DNA of 64,000 nucleotides. Source: Pseudomonadota bacterium (GTDB taxonomy: Bacteria; Pseudomonadota; Gammaproteobacteria; Burkholderiales; Rhodocyclaceae). Positions 8,979 through 17,539 of this stretch are shown here, one piece after another; within the stretch, counting starts at the first letter, position 1, and each line of letters opens with the position of its first letter. A program made the translations under genes and the position numbers. The stretch lies in NCBI GenBank assembly GCA_018261895.1, contig JAGTRT010000020.1, forward strand, positions 22,791-86,790, given 5' to 3'. The notes beneath the pieces were generated by a model. The model was not told the origin of the DNA. It made no database searches and saw nothing but the letters and a program-made list of their open reading frames with translations.

Positions 8979-9743
8979 TCACGCAACGAGCAAGGCGGTC
9001 ACCACGAGCAGGAGCGCCAGAACCGGGCCGAATGGCTGGTCGAGCCCCAGCGCCAGGGCAAATGCTGCAACGTAGGCAGCCACGCCGATTCCAAGCGCCC
9101 AGCGCAGTCCGGCCCGCCAGTTTGCGGCCCGCCGGAAGGCCAGCCAGGGCGGGATGAAGACCAGCGCAAAAGCCCCCATGACACCCAGCGTCATGGTCGC
9201 CATCGCGAGGCACAGCGCCGCCATCAGATCGAAGCCCACCTGGGTGGGCCAGGCCGGCAGACCGCGCAGGCGGAACAGGTCGGGATAGACGCGGGCAAGG
9301 AGCAGGCGGGACGAGATCGCACGCAGGACGAGCAAGGCCAGCGCCACGCCGACGGCAACGGGCCAGAGCTGATCCTTGTCGGCAAAATACAGCTGCCCGT
9401 CGAACAGCGCATGGCCGAGGCGTTCCGCCATCGGCGCGTTGGCCGCCAGCAGGACGGCGCCGCCCCAGCCGGCAAGCAGCAGCAGGGCATCGGCGGCGCC
9501 ACCGGACAGGCGCCGGGCAAACAGCCGGCGGCTGGCCCCGGCCAGCGCGGCTGTGGCCAGACCGCCGAGCACGGGCGGCACGCCGAGCAGCAGGGCGATC
9601 AGGGCACCGGCTGCCGCGACATGCGAATAGGCCAGCGCCGCCAGCCATTCGTCGCGCAGGCGCAAATAGCTGCCGAGCGCGGGCAAGAGGACGGCAAAGG
9701 CCAGTCCGGTCAGAAACGGAATGATGAAAAGATCAGCCGACAT
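8979..9743 (-). CDS. znuB: Zinc/manganese ABC transporter permease (ZnuB-like)
   Basis: A 254-residue membrane protein of the ABC-3 family, with about eight hydrophobic segments starting at MSADLFIIPFLTGLAFAVLL. The open frame extends 45 residues further upstream, but that part overlaps the ATPase gene in another frame and lacks membrane character. ATG 9743 is therefore preferred; it lies inside the end of znuC. The conserved HVAAAG segment and the GAFALVFIPPWLAF loop match metal-permease subunits. It is the last gene of the operon DUF2946 protein, outer-membrane protein, znuA, znuC, znuB. Confidence 0.85.
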   Translation of the reverse strand: MSADLFIIPFLTGLAFAVLLPALGSYLRLRDEWLAALAYSHVAAAGALIALLLGVPPVLGGLATAALAGASRRLFARRLSGGAADALLLLAGWGGAVLLAANAPMAERLGHALFDGQLYFADKDQLWPVAVGVALALLVLRAISSRLLLARVYPDLFRLRGLPAWPTQVGFDLMAALCLAMATMTLGVMGAFALVFIPPWLAFRRAANWRAGLRWALGIGVAAYVAAFALALGLDQPFGPVLALLLVVTALLVA

Positions 9744-10311
9744 GGACGCCCTCCAGCGCGATGACCCGGTCGCAGACGGCATCGACGAAGGCGCTGTCGT
9801 GGCTGACCACGACCATGCCGGCGCCGGCGGCTGCCCGGTCGCGCAGGTGTTCGGTGAGGTGGTCGACGCCCGCGACATCGAGGTTGTTGGTCGGCTCGTC
9901 GAGGAGAACCAGATCGGCCGGCGCCTGCAGAACGGCCCACAGCGTCAGGTAGTGGCGCTGGCCGCCGGAGAGCCGGTCCAGCCGGCTATCGAGGCGGTCG
10001 GCCAGCCAGGCCGGCAGGCCATTTGGCGTCGCCCCGGTCAGCGCCAGCAGTTCGCGGCCGGACAGCGGCATGCCGACGACGGGCGGCACATCCTGCTTCT
10101 GCAAGGCCAGGCGCAGACCCGGCTTTTGCTCGATGCGTCCGGAGAAGACCCTGGCCCGACCGGCAATGGCGGCAAGCAAGGTGCTTTTGCCGACCCCGTT
10201 GGGGCCGGTCAGACCGACGATTTCACCCGCGGCAACAACCAGGTCGAGCGGCTGCGTGGCGGGCTGTTCCCAGCCCGCCACCAGACTGTCGGTACGCAGC
10301 AGAAAGCTCAC
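9733..10311 (-). CDS. znuC: Zinc/manganese ABC transporter ATP-binding protein (ZnuC-like)
   Basis: An ABC ATPase of 192 residues. Walker A is GPNGVGKST, the signature motif is LSGGQRH, Walker B is LVLLDEP, and the switch histidine sits in VVVSHD. The GTG start at 10311 overlaps the znuA stop (GTGA), giving translational coupling. It is about 50 residues shorter than classical ZnuC because it ends soon after the H-loop. All catalytic motifs are present, so it is probably functional. It powers metal import with the adjacent permease and binding protein. Confidence 0.85.
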   Translation of the reverse strand: MSFLLRTDSLVAGWEQPATQPLDLVVAAGEIVGLTGPNGVGKSTLLAAIAGRARVFSGRIEQKPGLRLALQKQDVPPVVGMPLSGRELLALTGATPNGLPAWLADRLDSRLDRLSGGQRHYLTLWAVLQAPADLVLLDEPTNNLDVAGVDHLTEHLRDRAAAGAGMVVVSHDSAFVDAVCDRVIALEGVHVG

Positions 10312-11204
10312 TTCAGCGCTTTCAGGAGGCGTTGCAGGGTATCGTCGAAGAGGCTGACAAGATCTTTCGCCTCCGGCGTTCCGCCGACGGTATATGGCAG
10401 GAGCACGGCCGGAATGCCCGTTTTGCCGGCGATCCACTGGCTGGGACCGTCCTGCTGATAGGCCGCGCGCAACACCATCCTGGCCGGCGCCGTTTGCTGG
10501 CGCGCCACTAGGCCGTTGAGATGGCTGCCACTCGGCTCGATGCCCGGCTTGGGTTCGAGCGAGCCAACTTCCTTCATGCCCAGCCAGTTGTTCAGGTAGA
10601 CGAACGAGGCGTGATGGACGAGGACCGGCACGCCTTTGAGCGGCGCCGCCTCCTTCTGCCAGCGTGCCATGGCCGTTTGCCATTTGCCGGCGAAGGTCTG
10701 GTAGCCGGCCTGGTAGGCCGCGGCATTGGCCGCATCCAGTTCGACCAGGCGCGCCGTCAGGGCTTCGCCAACCTTGAGGACATTGCGCGGATCGAGATGG
10801 GTGTGCGGATTGCCGGCGGCATGAACGTCGCCGTGGGCACGGTCGATGGTGGTCGGAACGTCGAGGCGGTTGACCAGGCCGGCCGCCTCGAAATAGCCCG
10901 GCCGCCCCGGCTGGATCGTCGCGTTGCCGGAATCGCGAAGCACCACGGGCAACCAGCCGATTTCGAGATCGGCGCCGGCGGCGATGAGCAGGTTGGCGCG
11001 CCGGGCCTGCGCCAGCAAAGATGGCTTGGCCTCGATGCGGTGGGGGTCCTGGAAGGCGTTGGTCGCCGTGTAGACCTTGACCTTGCTGCCGCCGATTTCC
11101 TGGGCCAGCGCACCCCATTCCGGCACGGTGGCGAAGATGTTGAGGTCAGCCTGGGCCGATCCCACGGTCAACCCGAAAAAAAGCCCAAAAATGAAATGTC
11201 TCAT
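10308..11204 (-). CDS. znuA: Periplasmic zinc/manganese-binding protein (ZnuA-like)
   Basis: A 298-residue solute-binding protein of cluster A-I. The signal peptide is MRHFIFGLFFGLTVGSAQA, with cleavage likely after AQA. Metal-ligand histidines are visible in DPHR, HTHLDPRN and VHHASF. The central His-rich loop of classical ZnuA is missing, so specificity between Zn and Mn is open. The upstream open frame has no signal character; ATG 11204 is the sensible start. Most of the signal-peptide hydrophobic core (residues 4-14) is encoded by a copy of the dispersed repeat. Confidence 0.87.
   Translation of the reverse strand: MRHFIFGLFFGLTVGSAQADLNIFATVPEWGALAQEIGGSKVKVYTATNAFQDPHRIEAKPSLLAQARRANLLIAAGADLEIGWLPVVLRDSGNATIQPGRPGYFEAAGLVNRLDVPTTIDRAHGDVHAAGNPHTHLDPRNVLKVGEALTARLVELDAANAAAYQAGYQTFAGKWQTAMARWQKEAAPLKGVPVLVHHASFVYLNNWLGMKEVGSLEPKPGIEPSGSHLNGLVARQQTAPARMVLRAAYQQDGPSQWIAGKTGIPAVLLPYTVGGTPEAKDLVSLFDDTLQRLLKALK
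11163..11196 (+). repeat. Dispersed repeat, copy 2 (inside the znuA signal peptide)
   Basis: ACGGTCAACCCG, an A-run, then GCCCAAAAATGAAA, with one mismatch in the core. On the coding strand it reads FIFGLFFGLTV, the hydrophobic core of the ZnuA signal peptide. Confidence 0.75.
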
Positions 11205-11212
11205 GGCCGCTC

Positions 11213-12631
11213 CTAGAACTTGTGCGCGCCATGGGCGCCGAGGCTCATGACGTATTGCAGGGTCAGCTGGTTGTCGGTCAGGCCGAGCATCGACTTGTCC
11301 TGCGCAATCTGCAGACGAACACGCGAGAACTCGCTCCAGCTGTAATCGACCATGGCCGAGACCTTCTTCGGCCGATGACTGTCGATGGTCAGATTGGCCG
11401 CGTTGGCGCCAAAATCGCGCGTACCGCTGTCGAGTTGCTCGTAACGCAAACCGGCCCGCCACTGCGGGGCAAACTGGAAAACGCCCTGGGCATACCAGCC
11501 GGACTGCCGCGTCCGGTAGCGACTCGTGACACTGCTCCCATCGGCCAGCGGATCGCAGGCATTGCCCACGCCCTCGTCGTCCGAACAGGTCAGGTCGCCC
11601 TTTTCGCGGCGCTGGAAGTACTCGGTCTGGAACTTGAAGTTCTGGTATTTCGGATTGCCGTTTGGCGCCCATTTCCAGACGAAGTCGGCCAGCCAGGTCG
11701 TCGAATCGCCGGAGAAAGCGCCCGCCGCTTCAACCCCGTTGATATCCTCGAACAGGGCCTGGCGCCCGCTGGCCTTCGTCTTCAGGTACGAGACGCCGGC
11801 CCGCCATTCGTTGGAAGCACCCACATCGCCGCCGAGGTGGACGAACAAGGCCCCGGCGCCAATCCCGTTGCGGTTGCGATCCGTACCCGGGAAATTCGCC
11901 CCACGCCCGGCTTCGGCGCCGAACTCCAGGAACACCGGCGTCGGCGCCAGCCATTTGAACTGCAGCCCATCCTGCGCATAGCTCGCGTGCTCGCCGAACA
12001 TGGCCTGATACATCAACGGCGCATCGGCAAAATCCCACATGTGCGGATGCTGCTCGTTCAGATAACCGATGCCCGAGCGCATCCGCCCGCCCTTGAGGCC
12101 GACGCCGTGGCCGATGGCCAGCGACTGGAACCACGCCTCCTCGACTTCGGCGGTACCGTCGAGCACGGCCAAAATGGCCTGGCCACGCCAATAGGGATCG
12201 ATGTTGGCGGCCAGCACCAGTTCGGTGTGCTCCACCGAAAAACCGCGCTTGTTGATCCCCTCGATCGTGCCGGCCGCATGATTGTGGCCGCCGGCCGGAA
12301 CGAATCCGGAAATGCTGCGCGCGGCCACGTCCTTCATGTTTTTGTACTGCCCCTGAAGAATCAGCGAGACCTCCGGGTTGAATCCGCTGGCACCGGAGGT
12401 CGTGCGCGCTGCGGGCGGCGCAACGACGTCGGGCACAGCCGGTTTTTCCGGCGCGGCCGCGGCCTGTTTTTCGGCCTGGGCCAGCTTCTGCTCGAGCGCC
12501 GCGATGCGCTGCTCGTAGCTCTTCTTCATCTCGTCGATCTGGGCGCGAATCGCCGCCAGATCGCCATCGGACGCGGCGTTAACGCCGCATGAGGCGGCCA
12601 GCAAGACCACCATGGCAAGGGATTTCTGCAT
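11213..12631 (-). CDS. Outer-membrane beta-barrel protein with N-terminal coiled coil, zinc-uptake operon
   Basis: A 472-residue secreted protein. Signal peptide: MQKSLAMVVLLAASCGVNA. A coiled coil follows (about residues 24-60, with IDEMKKSYEQRIAALEQKLAQAEKQ-like heptads), then a Pro linker. The rest is rich in alternating aromatic and polar strands ending in F (GAHGAHKF), typical of a trimeric or monomeric porin. Several His-rich patches (GGHNHAAG, NEQHPHMW, GAHGAHKF) suggest metal handling. It lies 8 bases upstream of znuA, so it probably supplies the metal across the outer membrane for the ABC importer. The substrate is inferred from context. Confidence 0.75.
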   Translation of the reverse strand: MQKSLAMVVLLAASCGVNAASDGDLAAIRAQIDEMKKSYEQRIAALEQKLAQAEKQAAAAPEKPAVPDVVAPPAARTTSGASGFNPEVSLILQGQYKNMKDVAARSISGFVPAGGHNHAAGTIEGINKRGFSVEHTELVLAANIDPYWRGQAILAVLDGTAEVEEAWFQSLAIGHGVGLKGGRMRSGIGYLNEQHPHMWDFADAPLMYQAMFGEHASYAQDGLQFKWLAPTPVFLEFGAEAGRGANFPGTDRNRNGIGAGALFVHLGGDVGASNEWRAGVSYLKTKASGRQALFEDINGVEAAGAFSGDSTTWLADFVWKWAPNGNPKYQNFKFQTEYFQRREKGDLTCSDDEGVGNACDPLADGSSVTSRYRTRQSGWYAQGVFQFAPQWRAGLRYEQLDSGTRDFGANAANLTIDSHRPKKVSAMVDYSWSEFSRVRLQIAQDKSMLGLTDNQLTLQYVMSLGAHGAHKF

Positions 12632-12677
12632 GGGAATTTCCTGAAATTGCGTAACAAGCAGCCGACCGCGGGGATCC

Positions 12678-12712
12678 CACGGTCAACCGGAAAAAACGGG
12701 CAATTTCAGAAA
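12678..12712 (+). repeat. Dispersed repeat, copy 3
   Basis: CACGGTCAACCGG, an A-run, then GGGCAATTTCAGAAAAT. It lies between the outer-membrane protein gene and the DUF2946-like gene. It supplies the stop codon and the last two codons of the latter. Confidence 0.85.
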
Positions 12713-12987
12713 ATGGGCGGGCCCTGCTGGGTGGCGACCGGCGCCGGGAAAGTCCGGCGACCATGGGCCGTGAACGAGGCCGGGACAAACTGGACAGCGA
12801 CCACCGGCGGCAATGCCGCCAGCGACGGCAGCGCCGAACCGAGATCGTGCGCCGCCAGGCAGAGCTGACAGGCATGCGTCGGCAAGCCCTGCTCATTGCT
12901 CGCTGCATGCTCGACCGCATGCACGCCTGCCGCCAGTTGGGCGAAGACGAGGGCAATAACGAGAAGCAGATGGCGCAGACGCAGCAT
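12706..12987 (-). CDS. DUF2946-like small secreted protein
   Basis: A 93-residue protein with an N-terminal hydrophobic export segment (MLRLRHLLLVIALVFAQLAAG), a His/Cys motif (EHAASNEQ, then HACQLCLAAHD) and a Pro-rich end (QQGPPIF). This layout resembles the DUF2946 family, often found with metal transport genes. It is the first gene of the znu-type operon. The C-terminal end lies within a dispersed-repeat copy. The function is unknown; a metal-related periplasmic role is inferred from the Cys/His content and the neighbours. Confidence 0.6.
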   Translation of the reverse strand: MLRLRHLLLVIALVFAQLAAGVHAVEHAASNEQGLPTHACQLCLAAHDLGSALPSLAALPPVVAVQFVPASFTAHGRRTFPAPVATQQGPPIF

Positions 12988-13031
12988 TCGATCAGTTTAT
13001 CAGGACAGCATGACCTTCCGGTGACAGCGAC

Positions 13032-14222
13032 TCAATCGGCCTGCACCAGCAGGCCTTTGAGATACTCACCTTCGGAGAAGTTCAAGGCCACCGGATGGTC
13101 CGCCGCGCCGGCCAAACGACGAACGATGCGGGCATGGCGTCCGGCATCGAGCGCCGAATCGGCGACGATTTTCTGGAACATTTCCAGACCGACGCCACCC
13201 GAGCACGAATAGGTCATCAACAACCCGCCCGGCCGCAACAGCCGGAAGCCAAGGATATTGATGTCGCGGTAAGCCTTGGCCGCCCGCTCGGCATGGGCCG
13301 CCGAGGGCGCGAACTTGGGCGGATCGAGGACGATCAGATCGAACTGCCGCCCGGCCTTGCGGAAATCACGCAACGCCTGGAAGACGTCGGCCTCGAGCCA
13401 TTCGGCCCGCTCTGCCGGCAATTGCGGATTCAGGGCCAGATTGGCCGCCGCCTGGGCCAGGGCCGGTCCGGACGAATCGATCGACAGTACGCTCGCTGCG
13501 CCGCCCGCCAGCGCCTGCAGCGAAAATCCGCCGGTGTAGCAGAAACAATTGAGCACATCCTTGCCGGCCGACAACTGGCCGAGCAGGGCGCGATTTTCCC
13601 GCTGGTCGAGATAGAAACCGGTCTTGTGGCCACCAGCGATGTCGATCGCCAGGCGCACGCCGTTTTCGTCGATGGAAAGCGGCGTCGCCGGCGGCTCGCC
13701 GTACAGCCAGCCGGTCGTCGGCCCGAGCCCTTCGAGGCCGCGCACGTCGGAATCGGAACGCTCGTAAATACGCGCGCAACCGGTCGCCTTGACCAGCCCG
13801 GCGACGATGGCATTCCGCCACTTGTCGGCCCCGGCCGAGGTCAGCTGAACGACGACAGTGTCGCCATACTGGTCGGCGATGACGCCCGGCAGGCCGTCGG
13901 ATTCGGCATGGATCAGGCGCAAACCCTGCTGCCCGCGCAGCTCCGGCAGCGCCTGGCGCAACGCCACCGCCGCCGCGATACGGCGCTTGAAGAAGGCGTC
14001 GTCGATGGACTCTTCGGTATCGAAGGTCCAGAAGCGCACACGAATCTGCGATTTCGGGCTGTAGGCCGCGCGCCCGAGCGGACGCAGGTTGTCGGCCAGC
14101 ACCTCGACCGTATCGCCTGGCCGCGCCCGGCCCTCGAGCCGGCCGACCGAACCGGCGAACAACCAGGGGTGATGCTTGAACGCCGAACGTTCCTTGCCCG
14201 GAAGCAGAATCAGCTGAGCCAT
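13032..14222 (-). CDS. rlmI: Class I SAM-dependent rRNA (cytosine-C5) methyltransferase, RlmI family
   Basis: A 396-residue enzyme. An N-terminal PUA-like domain (MAQLILLPGKERSAFKHHPW, then GDTVEVL) is followed by the EEHEA-type middle segment and a Rossmann methyltransferase domain. The methyltransferase domain has VLNCFCYTGGFS (SAM loop), FDLIVLDPPKFAPS (motif IV) and MTYSCSGG. These motifs match the RlmI/RlmK-like 23S rRNA m5C methyltransferases. The open frame begins upstream, but ATG 14222 gives the family start. A terminator hairpin separates it from the small basic protein gene upstream. Confidence 0.85.
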   Translation of the reverse strand: MAQLILLPGKERSAFKHHPWLFAGSVGRLEGRARPGDTVEVLADNLRPLGRAAYSPKSQIRVRFWTFDTEESIDDAFFKRRIAAAVALRQALPELRGQQGLRLIHAESDGLPGVIADQYGDTVVVQLTSAGADKWRNAIVAGLVKATGCARIYERSDSDVRGLEGLGPTTGWLYGEPPATPLSIDENGVRLAIDIAGGHKTGFYLDQRENRALLGQLSAGKDVLNCFCYTGGFSLQALAGGAASVLSIDSSGPALAQAAANLALNPQLPAERAEWLEADVFQALRDFRKAGRQFDLIVLDPPKFAPSAAHAERAAKAYRDINILGFRLLRPGGLLMTYSCSGGVGLEMFQKIVADSALDAGRHARIVRRLAGAADHPVALNFSEGEYLKGLLVQAD

Positions 14223-14240
14223 GTTTTTCCCGAAGTCAAA

Positions 14241-14280
14241 AATGAAGAAGCCCCGGTCACCTTGCGGCAACCGGGGCTCG
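14241..14280 (-). terminator. Intrinsic terminator after the 52-residue protein gene
   Basis: On the minus strand AGCCCCGGT pairs with ACCGGGGCT around a 12-base loop, followed by TCTTCATTTTT. It sits between the small-protein stop and the rlmI start. Confidence 0.7.
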
Positions 14281-14296
14281 GAATACTGGCGAAAAC

Positions 14297-14455
14297 TTAA
14301 GCGCCCAGAGCCTTGCGGTTGCGCTGATGGCACTCAGCACCGTACATGACCTTGAACATGGTCTTGCTCATGCCCTTGAACAGGCGCTTGGTGGACTTGG
14401 AAACGCAGCGGCGCTCCAGCGAAGAACGACGGTTACGATTGATGGTAGCGGCCAT
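14297..14455 (-). CDS. Unrecognised 52-residue Arg/Lys-rich protein
   Basis: Begins MAATINRNRRSSLERRC and ends HQRNRKALGA, with Cys at residue 17 and again before HQRN. It is strongly basic, without a signal peptide or membrane segment. The gene has a strong ribosome site (AAGGAG, six bases before ATG 14455) and its own intrinsic terminator, which argues that it is real and well expressed. The size and charge resemble a ribosome-associated protein, but it does not match bS21, bL34, bL36 or other small ribosomal proteins I know. I assign no function. Confidence 0.65.
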   Translation of the reverse strand: MAATINRNRRSSLERRCVSKSTKRLFKGMSKTMFKVMYGAECHQRNRKALGA

Positions 14456-14524
14456 GATAACTCCTTGAATCCAGCGTATTTGCGAAACCGTAGAGAATAG
14501 CGCCCTGTGGATGAATCGTCAACG

Positions 14525-14585
14525 AAGCCTTGATTTTTCGCCAATTTTTACGGTTGTGGCGGAGCAAACCCGGTTGACCGTGAGA
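14525..14585 (-). repeat. Dispersed repeat, copy 4 (interrupted)
   Basis: On the minus strand ACGGTCAACCGG is followed by about 19 extra bases. A second half-core (CACAACCGTAAAAATTGGCG) then continues in register with the consensus. It looks like a copy with a partial internal duplication. It lies between the xerC remnant and the small basic protein gene. Confidence 0.6.
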
Positions 14586-14593
14586 CTTCAAGC

Positions 14594-15480
14594 TTATTTT
14601 GCCTTCGCTCTCGGGTGCGCGGCATCGTAAACCTTGGCCAGGTGCTGAAAATCCAGGTGCGTATAGACCTGGGTCGACGCGATGCTGGCATGACCGAGCA
14701 TCTCCTGCACCGCGCGCAGATCGCCGGACGACTGCAAAACGTGCGAGGCGAAGGAATGGCGCAGCATGTGCGGATGAACGTGGGCCGGCAAGCCCATCAA
14801 CACCGCCCGGCGCGCCAGGCGCGCCTCGACCATGCGCGGACTGATGCGTCGTCCGCGCTGCCCGACAAACAGGGCTTTTTCGTCGGCCAGCGCCAGTTGC
14901 GAGCGGACACCCGCCCAAGCGGCAAGCGCTTCCCGCGCCTTGCTACCGACCGGTACCACACGCAACTTGCTGCGCTTGCCGAATACGCGGATTTCGCCCT
15001 CGTGAGCAACGCTGTCGAGCGCGGTGCGACCAGCTCGGCCAGACGCAGGCCGGAGGAATAAAACAGTTCGAACATCGCGAGGTCGCGCGCGCCCTGCACC
15101 GGATCATCGTCCTCGAGCGGCGCCAGAAGGCTGGCCGCTTCGTCCACGGACAGGGCTTTGGGCAACAATCGGGGCGATTTCGGCGGACGGATTCCGTCGC
15201 AGGGATTGGCCTTGATCTGGCCACGCCCACCCAGCCAGCCGAAAAAGCCGCGCCAGGCCGACAGGGTGCGAGCCAGCGAGCGACCAGTCAGACCTTGACC
15301 ATGCAGCTGCGCGACAAAGCGGCGAATGTGATGGACCAGCAGTCCATCCAGCGGCGTATCGCCTGCCGCGACCAACAATTTGGCTAAATCACGCCGGTAG
15401 TTCGAGACGGTGTGCTGCGACAGTCGACGCTGATCCGACAGTTCGGCCAGCCAGGCATCGACCGAAGCAGAGGGCGTCAC
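14594..15480 (-). pseudogene. xerC: Tyrosine recombinase XerC, frameshifted as read
   Basis: The N-terminal part (from 15480) reads as a normal XerC core-binding domain through [10 protein letters not shown], which contains the first catalytic Arg. The frame is then lost. The continuation, [19 protein letters not shown] and then [16 protein letters not shown] and [14 protein letters not shown] (catalytic H, R, H and Y), is intact in a different frame from about 15015 down to the stop at 14594. A single missing base near 15015-15031 explains it. XerC with XerD resolves chromosome dimers at dif and is rarely lost. The gene is next to DUF484 and dapF, its usual partners. The shift is either a sequencing error or a recent mutation. 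Confidence 0.85.
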
Positions 15481-16148
15481 AGGACGCTCTTGGTCACCCG
15501 GGCCAGGGCTGCCGACACCATTTCGCCAAGGCGTTCGAGATAAAGGGTGCCCATGTCGGCGTAGAAGCGCTGCGCATCCTCACTGCCCAGGGCGATCATC
15601 CCAACCGTGCCGCCGCCGTTGCGCAGCGCGATCAGCGCCTGCGAGCGAATATGCGACGCGGCGTCGCCAAACCACGAGTTCGTGCCAAAACCAGCGGTCG
15701 AACCGCAGAACGGCCGCGCCAGCGTTTCGGCAAACACCTGCAGTTCCTCGCTGACCGCCGCGAATTCAGGCAGATCATCGATGCCGGCCGGCTTGTCCCA
15801 CAGACGCAGGGCAACATGCGGCACCGAAAAATCGTCACGCAGGTGAAAATTGAGGAGATGAATGACAGCCTGGAATGTTTCGGCCGCGATCAGGGCGACG
15901 GACAGGCGATGCACCTTCTCGCTGATCTGGTCGTTTTCCTCGCCGAAGGAAATCAGCTCGGCCAGCTTGCTTTCAGTCGCCCGGTTCTTGTCGCGCAGCG
16001 TCAGCATCTGGCGCTCAGCCAGCGACACCGTGCGACCGCCATGCGGATGCGGCACGAAAATCTGCGCCATCAGGTCTGCATACTGCTCGAAAAAACCTGG
16101 ATTGTTTTTCAGGTAGTCCGCGATTTCATCGGGGAACATGGCGCTCAT
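15477..16148 (-). CDS. DUF484 family protein
   Basis: A 223-residue protein of the DUF484 (YigA) family. It starts [29 protein letters not shown], followed by [15 protein letters not shown], both family hallmarks. A short coiled coil precedes a GAF-like domain (about residues 85-220). It usually lies between dapF and xerC, as here, with 4-base overlaps on both sides. The molecular role is not established; the fold suggests small-molecule sensing. Confidence 0.85.
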   Translation of the reverse strand: MSAMFPDEIADYLKNNPGFFEQYADLMAQIFVPHPHGGRTVSLAERQMLTLRDKNRATESKLAELISFGEENDQISEKVHRLSVALIAAETFQAVIHLLNFHLRDDFSVPHVALRLWDKPAGIDDLPEFAAVSEELQVFAETLARPFCGSTAGFGTNSWFGDAASHIRSQALIALRNGGGTVGMIALGSEDAQRFYADMGTLYLERLGEMVSAALARVTKSVL

Positions 16149-16975
16149 AATTCGATTTCTCCAGAGAATACAGTCACTGCCGGGCCAGTCATCAGAACAC
16201 TCCGCTCCGCGCCACCCCAGGCGATATTCAGCTCGCCACCACGCGTCGTCACACGGACCGGCGAATCCAGCAGACCGCGCCGAATGCCGGCAACAACCGC
16301 TGCACAGGCACCTGTGCCGCAGGCCATCGTCTCACCGGCACCCCGCTCGTACACGCGCAGCTTGATGGCATGCCGATCAACAATCTGCATAAAACCGGCG
16401 TTGACCCGCTGCGGGAAACGTTCGTGTTTTTCGATCAAAGGACCATGTTCGTCGACCGGCGCCGTGTCGACGCTGTCCACAACCTGCACGGCATGCGGAT
16501 TCCCCATCGACACCACGCTGGTTTCCAGGGTTTCGTCGGCCACATCAAGCATATGCACAATCACGTCGTCGTCCGCGTGAAACGGGATTTCCGCCGGCAG
16601 GAAACGCGGGACGCCCATGTCGACCGTGACGTTGCCATCCCCTTCCAGACGCGGCGTGATGATGCCCTTCATGGTCTCGACACGAATCTCGCGCTTGTCG
16701 GTCAGGCCTTGCTCATGCACGAAGCGCACGAAACAGCGCGCACCATTGCCGCACTGCTCGACCTCACCGCCGTCGGCATTGAATATCCGATAGCGGAAAT
16801 CGATGCCGGGCTGCGTGGCTTTTTCCACCAGCAGAATCTGGTCGCAGCCCACGCCAAAATGCCGGTCAGCCAGATAGCACAACTGCTCCGGGGTCAGCGA
16901 CAGGGTCTGGCGAATGCCATCGAGCACCACAAAGTCGTTGCCCAAGCCATGCATTTTCGAAAATTTGAGTTTCAC
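16145..16975 (-). CDS. dapF: Diaminopimelate epimerase
   Basis: A 276-residue cofactor-independent epimerase converting LL- to meso-diaminopimelate for lysine and peptidoglycan synthesis. [13 protein letters not shown] marks the N-terminus. The two catalytic cysteines sit in [10 protein letters not shown] and ACGTGACAA. The open frame starts at a TTG at 16990. GTG 16975 gives the family N-terminus ([12 protein letters not shown]) and the usual length, so I prefer it. It is the first gene of the dapF-DUF484-xerC block, overlapping DUF484 by 4 bases. Confidence 0.93.
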   Translation of the reverse strand: MKLKFSKMHGLGNDFVVLDGIRQTLSLTPEQLCYLADRHFGVGCDQILLVEKATQPGIDFRYRIFNADGGEVEQCGNGARCFVRFVHEQGLTDKREIRVETMKGIITPRLEGDGNVTVDMGVPRFLPAEIPFHADDDVIVHMLDVADETLETSVVSMGNPHAVQVVDSVDTAPVDEHGPLIEKHERFPQRVNAGFMQIVDRHAIKLRVYERGAGETMACGTGACAAVVAGIRRGLLDSPVRVTTRGGELNIAWGGAERSVLMTGPAVTVFSGEIEL

Positions 16976-17035
16976 GATCCGACCCACCAAGTGATTTAAA
17001 AAAGCATAGCAGAGACAGAGAGTTGGCTCAAAATC

Positions 17036-17539
17036 TTAAAGCTTCTTCTCCATCACGAAATCGTCCATCACGTAGCCGTGACCGATGTCATCCACAATCG
17101 CTTCGCGCACCACGAAGCCGTATTTTTTGTAGGAATTGATGGCTTTCTCGTTGCGTTTGTTGACCGCCAGGATCACGCACGGATAGCCCTCTTTCTTGGC
17201 CCGCGCCGCCACATGGGCAATCAACTGGCCGCCAACGCCCTGACGCTGTACGTCGGGATGGATGTACAACTTGTCGAGCTTGAATTCGCCTTTGTAGATT
17301 TCACTGAAAGCAAAGCCAACGCGACGATCGCCCAGAAAAGCTTGATCAAGCCACTTGTGCAATTCCTCGAGATCATCGTACAGACGTTCGTGCCCGTAGC
17401 GTTGCTCGAGCATGAAGTCGATCTGCTCCTGGGTAATGATGCCGGGATAGGTGGCCTGCCAGATTTCGCGGGCCAGCGCCGAGATCGCTGGCACATCGGG
17501 GGGGGTCACGGGACGGATTTCAACGTTCAGGCTGTTCAT
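17036..17539 (-). CDS. GNAT family N-acetyltransferase
   Basis: A 167-residue acetyltransferase. The acetyl-CoA binding motif A reads VQRQGVGGQLIAHVAARAK, preceded by the strand KLDKLYIHPD and followed by the NEKAINSYKKYGFV motif B. The substrate is unknown. Its start overlaps the upstream lipid A acyltransferase stop by 4 bases, so it belongs to the same transcript. No chemical link to that gene is evident. Confidence 0.85.
   Translation of the reverse strand: MNSLNVEIRPVTPPDVPAISALAREIWQATYPGIITQEQIDFMLEQRYGHERLYDDLEELHKWLDQAFLGDRRVGFAFSEIYKGEFKLDKLYIHPDVQRQGVGGQLIAHVAARAKKEGYPCVILAVNKRNEKAINSYKKYGFVVREAIVDDIGHGYVMDDFVMEKKL

Noticed and set aside
12988..13031. Zur-type operator ahead of the znu-type operon
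   Set aside because: No convincing palindrome could be read in the short gap, although zinc control is likely from the gene content.
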